From Legionella sp. W10-070 (GTDB lineage: Bacteria > Pseudomonadota > Gammaproteobacteria > Legionellales > Legionellaceae), in assembly GCF_900640175.1 (NCBI RefSeq), contig NZ_CAAAJC010000005.1, positions 61,895 through 125,894 on the forward strand: DNA of 64,000 nt, in the 5' to 3' direction. The notes beneath the pieces are model-generated. The model did no database searches, was not told the origin of the DNA, and saw nothing but the letters and a program-made list of their open reading frames with translations. Below are positions 1-7,637 of the stretch, in pieces; within the stretch, counting starts at the first letter, position 1; the number at the start of each line of letters is the position of its first letter. A program made the translations under genes and the position numbers.

Positions 1-246
1 AATGAATATAAATCAGCTCGATTTTTTGGTTTATCCGGGAAATTGGGATTAAATGGTTTATTTTCCAGCGCTGAGAGTGCTGATGTAATTGCGAGGCTAC
101 AAAATAGAGAGACTCCCAATGAGGAGCGATATGCCCTTGCTCATCGCTTTGTCAATTTTTTTGGCAAGAATCAATTAGCCCGTTGTTTAAAACCCGTGGT
201 GGATGAAGCTTATAAAAGCAATGAAACACAATGGAAGCCCTTATAA
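1..246 (+). CDS. C-terminal part of an unknown protein (5' end outside window)
   Basis: The reading frame is open from the first base of the window, so only the last 81 residues are visible; a TTG at 43 is just an internal leucine. The visible part is helical and polar, with no motif I recognise. It is followed by mobile-element debris, so it marks the edge of an accessory stretch. The function is unknown; a Legionella effector tail is possible but unsupported. Confidence 0.5.
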   Translation, partial: NEYKSARFFGLSGKLGLNGLFSSAESADVIARLQNRETPNEERYALAHRFVNFFGKNQLARCLKPVVDEAYKSNETQWKPL

Positions 247-276
247 GGACTTCCGCTCGCTTTAAGTGTAACTTTG

Positions 277-435
277 TTAAATTGAAATAGTTCCCATTTC
301 AAATTTCGATGGAAGATTAAATTTCGCGAGCCGGGTGACACAGTTTGTTGAACTGAATAAAGATGTAACCACCGATGACATGATTTCTACGAACCGATTA
401 TAGCTGACAAGTTTCGGAAAATACGATTTCATCCA
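277..435 (-). pseudogene. IS982-family transposase remnant
   Basis: On the minus strand about 52 codons read WMKSYFPKLVSYNRFVEIM and onward. The YFPxLVSYNRFVE block is characteristic of IS982-family transposases. There is no start codon context, no catalytic triad and a stop soon after, so this is a fragment. It occupies most of the stretch of about 460 bases between the first partial gene and the IS5-type element; the rest of that gap shows nothing recognisable. Confidence 0.5.
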
Positions 436-636
436 TTTCCACGCATTTCGGTGCTAACATCTTGTTTCCTTACATGTGTGATTGACCAAAACCATTATAG
501 ATTCTTTTCGCTAGAGTCCAGGCCGCCTTCATATAGAGATTTAAAAATTCCAAATGATATTCAGTAAACAACCTAGACAATATGAAATTTAAGTGATATT
601 TAAATCTTATTATTTACAATAAGTTAAACGGGACTA

Positions 637-1110
637 GGGTGTGTTTTTAAAGTTTTCAAACGATAAAAAATCTGATAAAAAGGCTCCATGCTAAAATGGA
701 GTAACTGGATGTCCCGCTTTGTCATTGATGATGCTATGTGGAGAAAACTAGAGCAATTATTACCTTCCCCTAAAGGCCGTCATGGAGAAAATGACCGATT
801 ATTCATAGAAGCGGTTTGCTGGATAATCAGGACTGGAGCCCCTTGGAGAGATTTGCCCCCTGATTATGGAAAATGGCAAAGTGTTTATGGTCGCTATAAT
901 CGATGGGTTAAAAAAGGACATTTCAATGAGATACTTGAAATTTTAAAAAAAGATGGAGATCACGAATGGCACATGATGGATGGTAGCGTTATCCGAGCAC
1001 ATCAACATGCGGCCGGTGCTCAAGGAGGCCAAGAGAAACAAGCATTAGGCCGAAGCAAAGGTGGTTTTAGCTCAAAAATCCATTGTGGCTGAAACTTTAA
1101 AAACATGCCC
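637..1110 (+). mobile_element. Internally deleted IS5-family (IS427-like) element with both ends
   Basis: Two terminal inverted repeats of about 18 bases bound the element: GGGTGTGTTTTTAAAGTTT on the left, and the complement of a near-identical sequence at 1091-1110 on the right, with two mismatches. Both ends are flanked by TA, within CTAG. Intact members are usually about 850 bp with two overlapping frames; this one is 474 bp and carries only the first frame, so the catalytic half is deleted while both ends remain. It could still be mobilised in trans by a full-length relative. Confidence 0.75.
709..1092 (+). pseudogene. IS5-family transposase, N-terminal half only
   Basis: This encodes the DUF4096-type N-terminal half of an IS5/IS427 transposase: FVIDDAMWRKLEQLLP, then WIIRTGAPWRDLP and the YGKWQSVYGRYNRW segment, ending GGFSSKIHCG. 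In intact elements the SKIH block leads into the DDE domain, usually by frameshift into a second frame. Here the frame stops inside the right inverted repeat. ATG 709 is preferred over ATG 688 because GGAG at 698-701 sits 7 bases upstream. It cannot be catalytic. Confidence 0.75.
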
Positions 1111-1112
1111 TA

Positions 1113-1291
1113 GTGTCTCGTCAAGATTGAATTTTCGGGTTGGCGTCTGGGTTACGTTCAGATTTATGTGATTTTTTCCGAAAAAAGCACAGGACTAGCA
1201 GGGCTAATTCGAGCATTTTTTCGGAAAAAATCACGTAAAGATGAATGCAAGACAGGCGGTCATACCCGAAAATTCAATCTTGACGAGACAC
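1113..1291. repeat. Palindromic MITE with 28-bp perfect terminal inverted repeats
   Basis: The ends at 1113-1140 and 1264-1291 are perfect inverted repeats starting GTGTCTCGTCAAGATTG. A second, inner inverted pair (around 1167-1186 and 1217-1237) makes the whole element foldable. TA flanks it at 1111-1112 and 1292-1293. It has no convincing coding content. It directly abuts the deleted IS5-type element, sharing one CTAG between them. It ends a few bases beyond the stop of the convergent 308-aa gene. Confidence 0.8.
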
Positions 1292-1295
1292 TAGG

Positions 1296-2222
1296 TTATT
1301 TGATACCCAGACTTAAGCGCAAGTTTTCATCTTCTTCTTTACTGTTTAATACCCAGTCGATATCATTATTTTCGACAGATGTCATCGATGTTCCTCCAAG
1401 CCGCCATTCGTAATGCTTTCGAAAAAATTCATTACGTGCTTTTTTATGTTTAGTAAGGAATTTAGGAGGTGGTGCATCATAACCAGCCAAAGGCTTAAGA
1501 GTCGTGAATGAGCGTTCTCTTACTGTATTAACATGCTCTTTAAAATGCTGGCGACTTATTCTGGAGATACGTTTGTCAGTTAAAGTATGTTTATTCGGCT
1601 GTATATTTTCGGTGTTTCTTTGCTTTTTCCATAAATAATAAATAAGAGGTGATATAGGTAATATAATAATGCTCAAAAATACTGCCACACCACCATGATG
1701 ATACCATTTACGATTTCTGACTTGCTCTGCATATACAGATTCAATATTACGATAAACCCTTGCTTCTTCATTCGGACTTAGTGAAAGGGCTTTTCTTGCC
1801 AGCTGAGCCGCTGTTAGTTTGCGCTCTAAGGTTTTTTTAATTTGTAAAGCTGTAGTCGCTTTTTCTTCCAGCTGGGACACCAAATCGATTCCCTCAGGAG
1901 CGACTATAAATTGATCTGGAGAAGAAGCTGTAGTAAGCAATTCATTTATTTGAATGAACGAATTTTCAGCTCTGGCAAAGGCCCCCCACTTCTTATCTAG
2001 TTCAGCTGCCCCTACTCCAGGAAACATCGTTTCAATTAATAGATCGTGTTGCTTAATTTGTTTATTAATTTTTTTGATATATAAATCAAGAAGTCTGGCC
2101 ATGTAGAACTTATCCAAACTCTTAGGCAACGCCTCTTGAATTGCTAATTGAACAGTGGAAGCTTCGTTTTGCAGAAATGAATCAAGAGTCTTTATATCAG
2201 TTGGAACTGCTAAGCTGGGCAT
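1296..2222 (-). CDS. Orphan coiled-coil/membrane protein (308 aa)
   Basis: I do not recognise the family. Residues about 1-170 are charged and predicted helical, with heptad-like stretches around 40-65 and 110-145. A single strong hydrophobic segment spans about 177-198, followed by a very basic Lys/Arg-rich C-terminal region. There is no N-terminal signal peptide. The architecture, the lack of known domains and the setting among mobile elements resemble host-directed Legionella effectors, but that is inference. The stop codon lies immediately beside the right end of the MITE, so the original C-terminus may have been altered by that insertion. Confidence 0.65.
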   Translation of the reverse strand: MPSLAVPTDIKTLDSFLQNEASTVQLAIQEALPKSLDKFYMARLLDLYIKKINKQIKQHDLLIETMFPGVGAAELDKKWGAFARAENSFIQINELLTTASSPDQFIVAPEGIDLVSQLEEKATTALQIKKTLERKLTAAQLARKALSLSPNEEARVYRNIESVYAEQVRNRKWYHHGGVAVFLSIIILPISPLIYYLWKKQRNTENIQPNKHTLTDKRISRISRQHFKEHVNTVRERSFTTLKPLAGYDAPPPKFLTKHKKARNEFFRKHYEWRLGGTSMTSVENNDIDWVLNSKEEDENLRLSLGIK

Positions 2223-2319
2223 TACCGTGTCTGTATCAACAAAATTTTGACAATTTTAAAATAGTAAAAAATAAAGTCAAGACTGTCGCAATTAATTACG
2301 CTCTAGGTAATTGTAGGAG

Positions 2320-2376
2320 TGACGTGGCTTAATTGATTTGGACACTCCGGTTAAGAGATAATTTGCTTAATTGGAG
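2320..2376 (+). repeat. Solo IS3-type left end, inverted copy of 3963-4019
   Basis: These 57 bases match the complement of 3963-4019 with one mismatch. The match covers the terminal repeat and the untranslated leader in front of the IS3 orfA at the other copy, which is longer than ordinary IS3 inverted repeats. It therefore looks like the left end of a second, almost wholly deleted copy. The antitoxin stop codon begins at the next base. Confidence 0.7.
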
Positions 2377-2670
2377 CTATCTATGGCGTTCTGGGTTTAA
2401 ATTCTTTACTTTCATTAAAATTTCAAATCCACAAGCATGAGCATAATTTTGCAATGTTCTCCAACTAGGATTTACAACCCCTTTTTCTAATCTTGAAACA
2501 TTACTTTTTTGCGTGCCCATTTTACGAGCAACCTCTTCTTGTGATAATCCTGATTTCTTACGCATAGTTAGTAACGTATCAATTAATACAAACTCTTCAT
2601 TAAGATTCTCATACTCAGCTCTCACTTCATGGTTTTTTAAAGCTCTTTCTTTTAACGTTTGAATACTCAT
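2377..2670 (-). CDS. HigA-type antitoxin, XRE-family helix-turn-helix
   Basis: This is a 97-aa DNA-binding antitoxin of the type that neutralises a RelE/HigB-fold mRNA interferase and represses its own operon. Residues about 36-85 form a Cro/C1 helix-turn-helix: LTMRKKSGLSQEEVARKMG, then TQKSNVSRLEKG as the recognition region. It lies downstream of the toxin gene, the usual order for HigBA. The start codon would overlap the stop of the unshifted toxin frame as ATGA (2667-2670). The stop is at the border of the IS3 end repeat. The family is clear; the exact name is not. Confidence 0.8.
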   Translation of the reverse strand: MSIQTLKERALKNHEVRAEYENLNEEFVLIDTLLTMRKKSGLSQEEVARKMGTQKSNVSRLEKGVVNPSWRTLQNYAHACGFEILMKVKNLNPERHR

Positions 2671-2991
2671 TTTCTTTCAACCTCCGCCTTTCTTTTTATG
2701 GCCAAATCAAGATCAGCCTTAGGAGTTTTTTGACTCTTCTTAACAAAAGCATGTAAAACGATTATATTTACCTTTCATATAACAATATAAAGAACGAGCT
2801 ATCCCTTCTTGAGCTTTCGCTCTTATCTCGAACAATCCATCCCCCATTGCTTCTGTGTGAGGAGCACCTAAATTTGCTCCATGTTTTTCAATTAATTCTA
2901 GCAGCTTAATCATTCGAGCCTGGAGTTTTGGAGGCATGTTGAGAATATCATCTTCAACTGATTCATTGTAAAAATCTACCTTCCAAGTCAT
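2667..2991 (-). pseudogene. HigB/RelE-fold toxin disrupted by a frameshift
   Basis: The frame from 2991 encodes a Gp49/HigB-like toxin (MTWKVDFYNESVEDDILNMP, then GLFEIRAKAQEGIARSLYCY) but stops early after MKGKYNRFTCFC. Skipping one base near 2766-2770 restores the family C-terminus, IIVLHAFVKKSQKTP then KADLDLAIKRKAEVERK, ending in TGA that overlaps the antitoxin ATG. The restored protein would be 107 aa, normal for the family. The lesion is either a true mutation in a run of T/A bases or a sequencing error. As read, the toxin lacks its last strand and conserved C-terminal residues and is probably inactive. Confidence 0.8.
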
Positions 2992-3186
2992 TTTTATTAC
3001 TCTTTACTGTTATCATTTATGACAACCTTTATCTTGAAAAATGTCAAACTTTATATAAAATAACAAACGCAGCTTGGTTGGCATAGATCGATAACCAGGT
3101 TTTGACAATTAACGAGGAGCTCGCTTTTGGCAACCGGTTTTATAGAGTAATTGAATAATCAAATTCAAGGTTATTTATCTTGTAGG

Positions 3187-3618
3187 TTATATTTTTCTGG
3201 AAAACAAATCAATTATCACGGTCAGGTATAACCAGCCTTCATGTGTCGGAATATAAGTAATATCGGACACATAAGTACGATTGAGTTTATTGACTTTAAA
3301 CTGTCTGTTTAAAACATTTTCAAAGAAAGGTTGCTTGTGATTACTGTCTGTTGTCACCTTGTATTTCTTTTTATATCGAACAAAAACGTTAGCCTCACGT
3401 ATCAAACTACGGGTTTTTCTTTGGCCAACCGGATAGCTCAGTGCATTCAGCGCTTTTCTTATCCTGCGACTCCCATATGAGAATTTGCTGGATTCAGATA
3501 TTTTTTTGACCCATTCCAGTAATTCCTGGTGCCACGGGTTATTTTCCGGCTTTGTCCGTTTTCGTTTTTGATAACTATAGTATCCCGAAGGAGTAACGCC
3601 GATTAGCCGGCACATCAT
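3187..3618 (-). pseudogene. IS3-family transposase OrfB, C-terminally truncated
   Basis: This carries the HTH_21 region ([29 protein letters not shown]) and the start of the rve integrase core, including the first catalytic Asp (YVSDITYI) and [10 protein letters not shown]. It then stops at 3187, where the rest of the DDE domain should follow. Upstream of the first ATG the frame continues ([15 protein letters not shown]) and overlaps the end of orfA in the -1 frame, as expected for programmed frameshifting to OrfAB. Deletion of the second Asp and the Glu makes it inactive. Confidence 0.8.
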
Positions 3619-3662
3619 GCCAACTGGCCAGTTCTTCTTATGCCGGGCGATAAACGAATATT

Positions 3663-3968
3663 TTATTTCGCTTCTTTCGCAAAGAAGACCGTTGCCTTTT
3701 TTAGGATTTCTTTCTCCATGGTCAACCGTCTGACTTCTTCTCGTAATTGACGAATTTCACGCTGTTCAGCAGTTAACTTCCCATCATCTCGGAAAGCCAA
3801 AGTATCTTTATCAGCCAACTCGCGAATCCAGCGGCTCAGAATATTTGAATCAATGCCCAAAATTCGGGCAGCTTCAGGAAAGGTATATCCTTGTTCAGTT
3901 ACCAGACTGATGGCATCTAATTTAAATTCTTTAGTGTATTTTCTTCTTGTAGACATAGTGACCTCCAA
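3663..3968 (-). CDS. IS3-family transposase OrfA
   Basis: A 101-aa OrfA with the HTH_Tnp_1 fold: [36 protein letters not shown] leucine-zipper-like coiled coil follows ([21 protein letters not shown]) and is used for multimerisation. ATG at 3953 (MSTRRKY) has a GGAGGT just upstream and is the likelier start; ATG 3968 adds five residues. It is intact, but its OrfB partner is truncated, so on its own it would act at most as an end-binding repressor. Confidence 0.8.
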   Translation of the reverse strand: MEVTMSTRRKYTKEFKLDAISLVTEQGYTFPEAARILGIDSNILSRWIRELADKDTLAFRDDGKLTAEQREIRQLREEVRRLTMEKEILKKATVFFAKEAK

Positions 3969-4019
3969 TTAAGCAAATTATCTCTTAACCGGAGTGTCCA
4001 AATCAATTAAACCACGTCA
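3963..4019 (-). repeat. IS3 element left terminal region
   Basis: On the minus strand this begins TGACGTGGTTTAATTGATTT and runs into the orfA ribosome-binding site. It is the inverse counterpart of 2320-2376. The two copies bracket higBA plus the truncated IS3 genes. Confidence 0.7.
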
Positions 4020-4041
4020 TCCAGTCTCCACAATCTCTTTT

Positions 4042-4692
4042 TCAATTATTTTGTATAAATCCTTCTCCCATGGGCGTAGGAACTTTACTATTAAACGATT
4101 TTTCTTTCTCTTCCAGTTTCTCTGGCACTTTTTCTTTGAGTTTAGAGTCCTTGGAAGAACCAAAAATTGTCGATCTTATCCAATCGAACCGGGGATTGCG
4201 TTTATGCTCCAGCACCGGCTGATATTCTTGTAAAAACTTACTTATTGCCTCTTTAGACTGAAGCGACTCAATCTTATCAAAAATATTTTTTTCAATTGCC
4301 CGCTTGTCTTTTTTAGATAAGCTGGTCAGATTATTATTTTGAAAATGCTTAGGCAATAACTGATTGATTATCATGGTGCGAGCTTCATTTAGCTTTTGAG
4401 GCGCAATAGTGCTTTTAAAACAGAGAGTAACAAAACCAGACGATTCCATTCTTGGCGGAGTATATTTTGTGGCTTTTGAAGTTGCTGACTCCAGCACTCG
4501 CAGCGCTTCATTGACTTGCTTACCATCGGCATTAGCCATAACAGCCTTTACAGCACTTTCATCTCCTTGGACTGCATAGTCAAGTAAATTAGACCATTTT
4601 TCCAAGGTAATATGGGATGTATATTCCTCTTCAAAGTCATGAATATCCCAAGATATTACAATATCTTTGCTCACTAATTGATAAACATTCAT
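4042..4692 (-). CDS. Orphan hypothetical protein (216 aa)
   Basis: This soluble, Lys/Glu-rich protein starts MNVYQLVSKDIVISWD. It has no signal peptide, no membrane segment and no motif I recognise. Its last 40 residues are highly charged (DSKLKEKVPEKLEEKEKSF) and probably disordered. Glu-rich C-terminal stretches are seen in many Dot/Icm substrates, so an effector role is possible but not shown. The upstream sequence has a GGAGAAAA-like ribosome-binding site. It is isolated between IS3 fragments. Confidence 0.6.
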   Translation of the reverse strand: MNVYQLVSKDIVISWDIHDFEEEYTSHITLEKWSNLLDYAVQGDESAVKAVMANADGKQVNEALRVLESATSKATKYTPPRMESSGFVTLCFKSTIAPQKLNEARTMIINQLLPKHFQNNNLTSLSKKDKRAIEKNIFDKIESLQSKEAISKFLQEYQPVLEHKRNPRFDWIRSTIFGSSKDSKLKEKVPEKLEEKEKSFNSKVPTPMGEGFIQNN

Positions 4693-4908
4693 TTTTTCTC
4701 CTGATATCCAATAACTAAAGAAAATATAACAGTTACCTTTTTATATTTAAAATCGATTTTTTTTATAGCAACAATTTATAAATTTAATCAATTAATTTAA
4801 ATTATAGTCAGGCAAATGTTGATTGTTCTGTTTATTCCATTTTTTCCATCTGTAACCCTCCCTTAAAATAACACCATTCAAAAATAGAGTTTCTCCATAA
4901 TAGAAACG

Positions 4909-5046
4909 ATGAAACGCAGCCGATTTACAGAGCATCAGATATTAAATATTTTAAAACATGTAGAGAATGGCCGTCTGGTGAAGGATGTCTGTCGCGAGTA
5001 TGGCATATCCGATGCGACCCATTACAACTGGAAAGCAATGAACTGA
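4909..5046 (+). pseudogene. IS3-family OrfA fragment (IS407-like)
   Basis: A 45-codon frame reads MKRSRFTEHQILNILKHVE, then VKDVCREYGISDATHYNWKA, the start of an IS407/ISRj-type OrfA. It breaks off after NWKA, where KYGG would follow, and stops. Only the helix-turn-helix portion survives. It belongs to a different IS3 subgroup from the element at 3.2-4.0 kb, so at least two IS3 lineages have visited this region. Confidence 0.7.
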
Positions 5047-5168
5047 GGCGATTTTTTAGATGAGGTAGGTTCACGTTCCTGAACGTTTTTTGATGGTAAC
5101 CATAGCTCTTCCTTGAGCCACATTTCATGCTCATTACAGGTTAATAATTGATCGATAGTAATTGGCAT
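5022..5168 (-). pseudogene. Truncated small ORF downstream of the flavin monooxygenase
   Basis: A 48-codon frame starting MPITIDQLLTCNEHEMWLKE begins 4 bases after the stop of the 654-aa flavoprotein, operon-like spacing. Its last few codons read antisense into the IS3 fragment, so it looks like the first 40 or so residues of a gene cut off by that element. I do not recognise the family. It may equally be a chance frame. Confidence 0.35.
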
Positions 5169-5172
5169 CGCG

Positions 5173-7137
5173 TCATACTGATATGTAAGCAGGCGCTTGT
5201 TCTACATTAGCCTGTCGAGGCATATGAGTTTTAAATAAGGAAAAATAGTTAGCATAGGAGTCTGGGTTGTCTGGTTTATAATTTTTAAATGCTGTTTCTT
5301 CAGTACTGGAATCGATAGTTGAGGATTGACCCTTTTTAATTGCATTGCGATACTTTCTATGAAGCTGCACCCTCAATGCATTATACGTTTCCTTATCGCC
5401 TTCTGCATGGCTTTCTTCCGCTTTCCTTACTAAACGTTGTATTCCTTGGTTATTTTCAACGTATAAAGACTGTTTGTTTTGACTATATGCAACCACAGTC
5501 TGTATACCTCTGACAGCAATCTTAAACGGATATAAGATCATTCCAACAGCCAGCGTCGAGCCCAGTATACATTGTGAATATCCCTCAAGAAGTCGCATGC
5601 CAAAATCTATAAAATCATTTTTCAAACGTTGCAATCGGGTTTGTCGTTTATCAGCATAGATTAGACTGCTGGCAATTTTTAACACGAGAACAGGCACGGC
5701 CAATCCAAATTTCAGGACACTCCCGGCTAAATGATAGATGCTTCGTAGTGGCTGCCCTAAATCCAAAAGAAAGTGGTAGGTGGATTTGTAAGGTTTACCA
5801 TAATTACTATAATATTTATTCGTTTGGTAGATAAAATTAAAAGGGTTTGGTTGTAGATTCAGCAACGGAGATTCTGGTTTACTGCGGTGTGGATAGGCTT
5901 TAAAAGGCGGCTTCTCTCGTTTTCCTTTTTCAGTACCGCTGTTTACGTATCCTACATAAGATTCTGTAATATGTTCTGCTTCCTTGGCATCAAGTAGAAA
6001 TTGTTTACCAAATAATACGTTAAAGAAATTAAATAGTTTCTCTGGAAGTCTGATTCTATACTTGCTGTAGCTTTCTACTGCTTTAACCTTTCTTGGCACA
6101 AAATATCGATCAAACCAGCTTTCATATTGTTTTAATTCTTCTTCACTGCCAGAGCACAATGCTGGAAGTAATTTTGCAGCATTTTCTATTCCTGCATTTA
6201 GGCCTTTAAAATAAGATAAGCCAAGGGCCGCATCGCCTACTAGCAAAATTTGTCGTCTATTTGCATTGTCTTGCTTCCAAACTACTTTGGCTCGTGTTGC
6301 CGGTGCTTCATTAACGCTTATTCTTGCCTCATCAATTCGCAGGGAGTGGTTCTTATGAGTATAATGAGCAATCCTCAAGCCTAAATAACCCTTAATTAAA
6401 TCAAGTAATTGAGAAGGTAATTGTTCAACTTTCTCTTGATTCGGGCTAAAAGGCAGAATAGGATTTTTTGAAGTGGCAATCGCTTGTAGTTGTCCAAAAT
6501 GCTCTTTTGAAATCATTACTTGAAAAGTAATCGGAGTTTTACCGTCATCATCTTTTTTACCAACAAACTCTTGGCAAACCACACCATAAGCCTGCATAAA
6601 AGCACTTAATGCGCTAAGCTGGCAGGATTTTACTGGCTGCTCTCCTTCAACCTCAAACCTCAACTGCATTACATAATCAAAAGGAAATTTTTGAATGTTA
6701 TCCTCACCAAAGACTTCCCTTGAAACAACACTATGCGTACCATCTGCACCTAGAACTAGTCTTGCATTAGGAAACCTATCGTATACGTCTTCTTTTACAT
6801 TCTTAACTTCCTCGCCTGTTCTTATTTCTATACCCAACTCTTCTGCATATTGTCTCAGGGTCTGCTCTACTTCATTGGTACGTATATGCCGGTTAATTTT
6901 TATTCTTTTATACAATTCACTTAATTTCTCATCACCCCCGCAGGCTTTGATAAATTTTCCTAACTGCCTATAGTCCATACTCAAGTTATGGCTACGTTGG
7001 TATTGCTCATATTTTTCAAGCATAATGATCTTAGGTTTCGGATTTTTCTTTTTCATTAATCCTATTGCATTTAAAAGACCTAAAGGTCCTGCACCTACCA
7101 CCACTATATCAACATCTTGACCTTCAAATTTACCCAT
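5173..7137 (-). CDS. FAD-dependent monooxygenase-like protein with C-terminal membrane extension (654 aa)
   Basis: The N-terminal 350 residues have the PHBH-type flavin monooxygenase layout: a Rossmann motif VVVGAGPLGLL at about 13-22 with an acidic residue ending the second strand (MLEKYE), the LVLGADGTHSVVS motif near 130-145, and a GDAALGLSYFKG block around 301-312 corresponding to the GD motif that holds the FAD ribityl chain. A hydrophobic segment at about 471-493 and another at about 521-541 follow, then a charged tail, so it is roughly 250 residues longer than simple PHBH enzymes. There is no signal peptide. The substrate is unknown. Membrane anchoring or a host-directed role is inference. 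The gene is divergent from the Pro-rich peptide gene. Confidence 0.7.
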   Translation of the reverse strand: MGKFEGQDVDIVVVGAGPLGLLNAIGLMKKKNPKPKIIMLEKYEQYQRSHNLSMDYRQLGKFIKACGGDEKLSELYKRIKINRHIRTNEVEQTLRQYAEELGIEIRTGEEVKNVKEDVYDRFPNARLVLGADGTHSVVSREVFGEDNIQKFPFDYVMQLRFEVEGEQPVKSCQLSALSAFMQAYGVVCQEFVGKKDDDGKTPITFQVMISKEHFGQLQAIATSKNPILPFSPNQEKVEQLPSQLLDLIKGYLGLRIAHYTHKNHSLRIDEARISVNEAPATRAKVVWKQDNANRRQILLVGDAALGLSYFKGLNAGIENAAKLLPALCSGSEEELKQYESWFDRYFVPRKVKAVESYSKYRIRLPEKLFNFFNVLFGKQFLLDAKEAEHITESYVGYVNSGTEKGKREKPPFKAYPHRSKPESPLLNLQPNPFNFIYQTNKYYSNYGKPYKSTYHFLLDLGQPLRSIYHLAGSVLKFGLAVPVLVLKIASSLIYADKRQTRLQRLKNDFIDFGMRLLEGYSQCILGSTLAVGMILYPFKIAVRGIQTVVAYSQNKQSLYVENNQGIQRLVRKAEESHAEGDKETYNALRVQLHRKYRNAIKKGQSSTIDSSTEETAFKNYKPDNPDSYANYFSLFKTHMPRQANVEQAPAYISV

Positions 7138-7231
7138 CCGACTTCCAAAAAGGACAATTTATGGCCGGATTGTACACAATTATGCTTAAGAGACTATTAA
7201 CGGTAATTATAGTATGCAGTGAATCAACGAC

Positions 7232-7258
7232 TTAACCAGATAGATCTATCCTGGTTAA
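7232..7258. promoter_or_regulatory. 27-bp near-perfect palindrome in a divergent intergenic region
   Basis: Arms TTAACCAG and CTGGTTAA flank the self-complementary centre ATAGATCTAT, with one unpaired C. It lies 95 bases upstream of the flavoprotein start and about 120 bases upstream of the Pro-rich gene. That position suits an operator for a dimeric regulator, but no regulator is encoded beside it. Confidence 0.35.
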
Positions 7259-7375
7259 TTGACCAGTTATTTTTAATGTATTATTTTTAAAATATATGCG
7301 TAATTTTGACAGCCATTGGACAATAAACCACATCACTTTAGATGATGCCAGTGGTTAAACATGGAGGTTTCAACT

Positions 7376-7609
7376 GTGCAGGCAAACTTTGAAAAAACTC
7401 AATTGATGAGTATAGCAGCCATCAAAATGCAATACGAACCAAGAGAAATCCCTACTCCGCCCATGGAGGATCCTCCCTTGCCAGCGCCTGAGGAGCCTGG
7501 GCCGTCACACATCCCTGAAACAGAACCAGTCAACGAACCAGAACCCCAGCCAGAGAAAACCCCTGAACCTGAGCCGCTGGAAAAGCCTGAACCAATCCCA
7601 AAGGGATAA
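7376..7609 (+). CDS. Small Pro/Glu-rich protein
   Basis: About 77 residues. After a short N-terminal part (VQANFEKTQLMSIAAIKMQ) the chain is almost entirely Pro, Glu and a few polar residues, with EPEP/KPEP-type repeats, so it is certainly extended and acidic. GTG 7376 is chosen over ATG 7361 because GGAGGT (7363-7368) lies inside the longer reading and is spaced 7 bases from the GTG. It has no signal peptide and no known family; TonB-like Pro-rich spacers look similar but lack the other domains. It could be a scaffold or SH3-binding-like peptide; this is unknown. Confidence 0.55.
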   Translation: MQANFEKTQLMSIAAIKMQYEPREIPTPPMEDPPLPAPEEPGPSHIPETEPVNEPEPQPEKTPEPEPLEKPEPIPKG

Positions 7610-7637
7610 CAATCAATCTATGATGGAGCACAAACCG

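Noticed and set aside
1168..1413. Forward 81-codon frame
   Set aside because: It lies inside the MITE and runs antisense into the 308-aa gene; low-complexity palindromic content explains it.
2320..4019. Complete composite transposon carrying higBA
   Set aside because: Only one end retains transposase genes and OrfB is truncated, with no target duplication visible outside the repeats; kept as a scar or cargo hypothesis instead.
3994..4233. Forward 79-codon frame
   Set aside because: It is antisense to the 216-aa gene, with no ribosome-binding site or recognisable motif.
4925..5134. Reverse 69-codon frame
   Set aside because: It is antisense to the IS3 OrfA fragment, Ser/His-rich without motif; the forward transposase reading explains this stretch.
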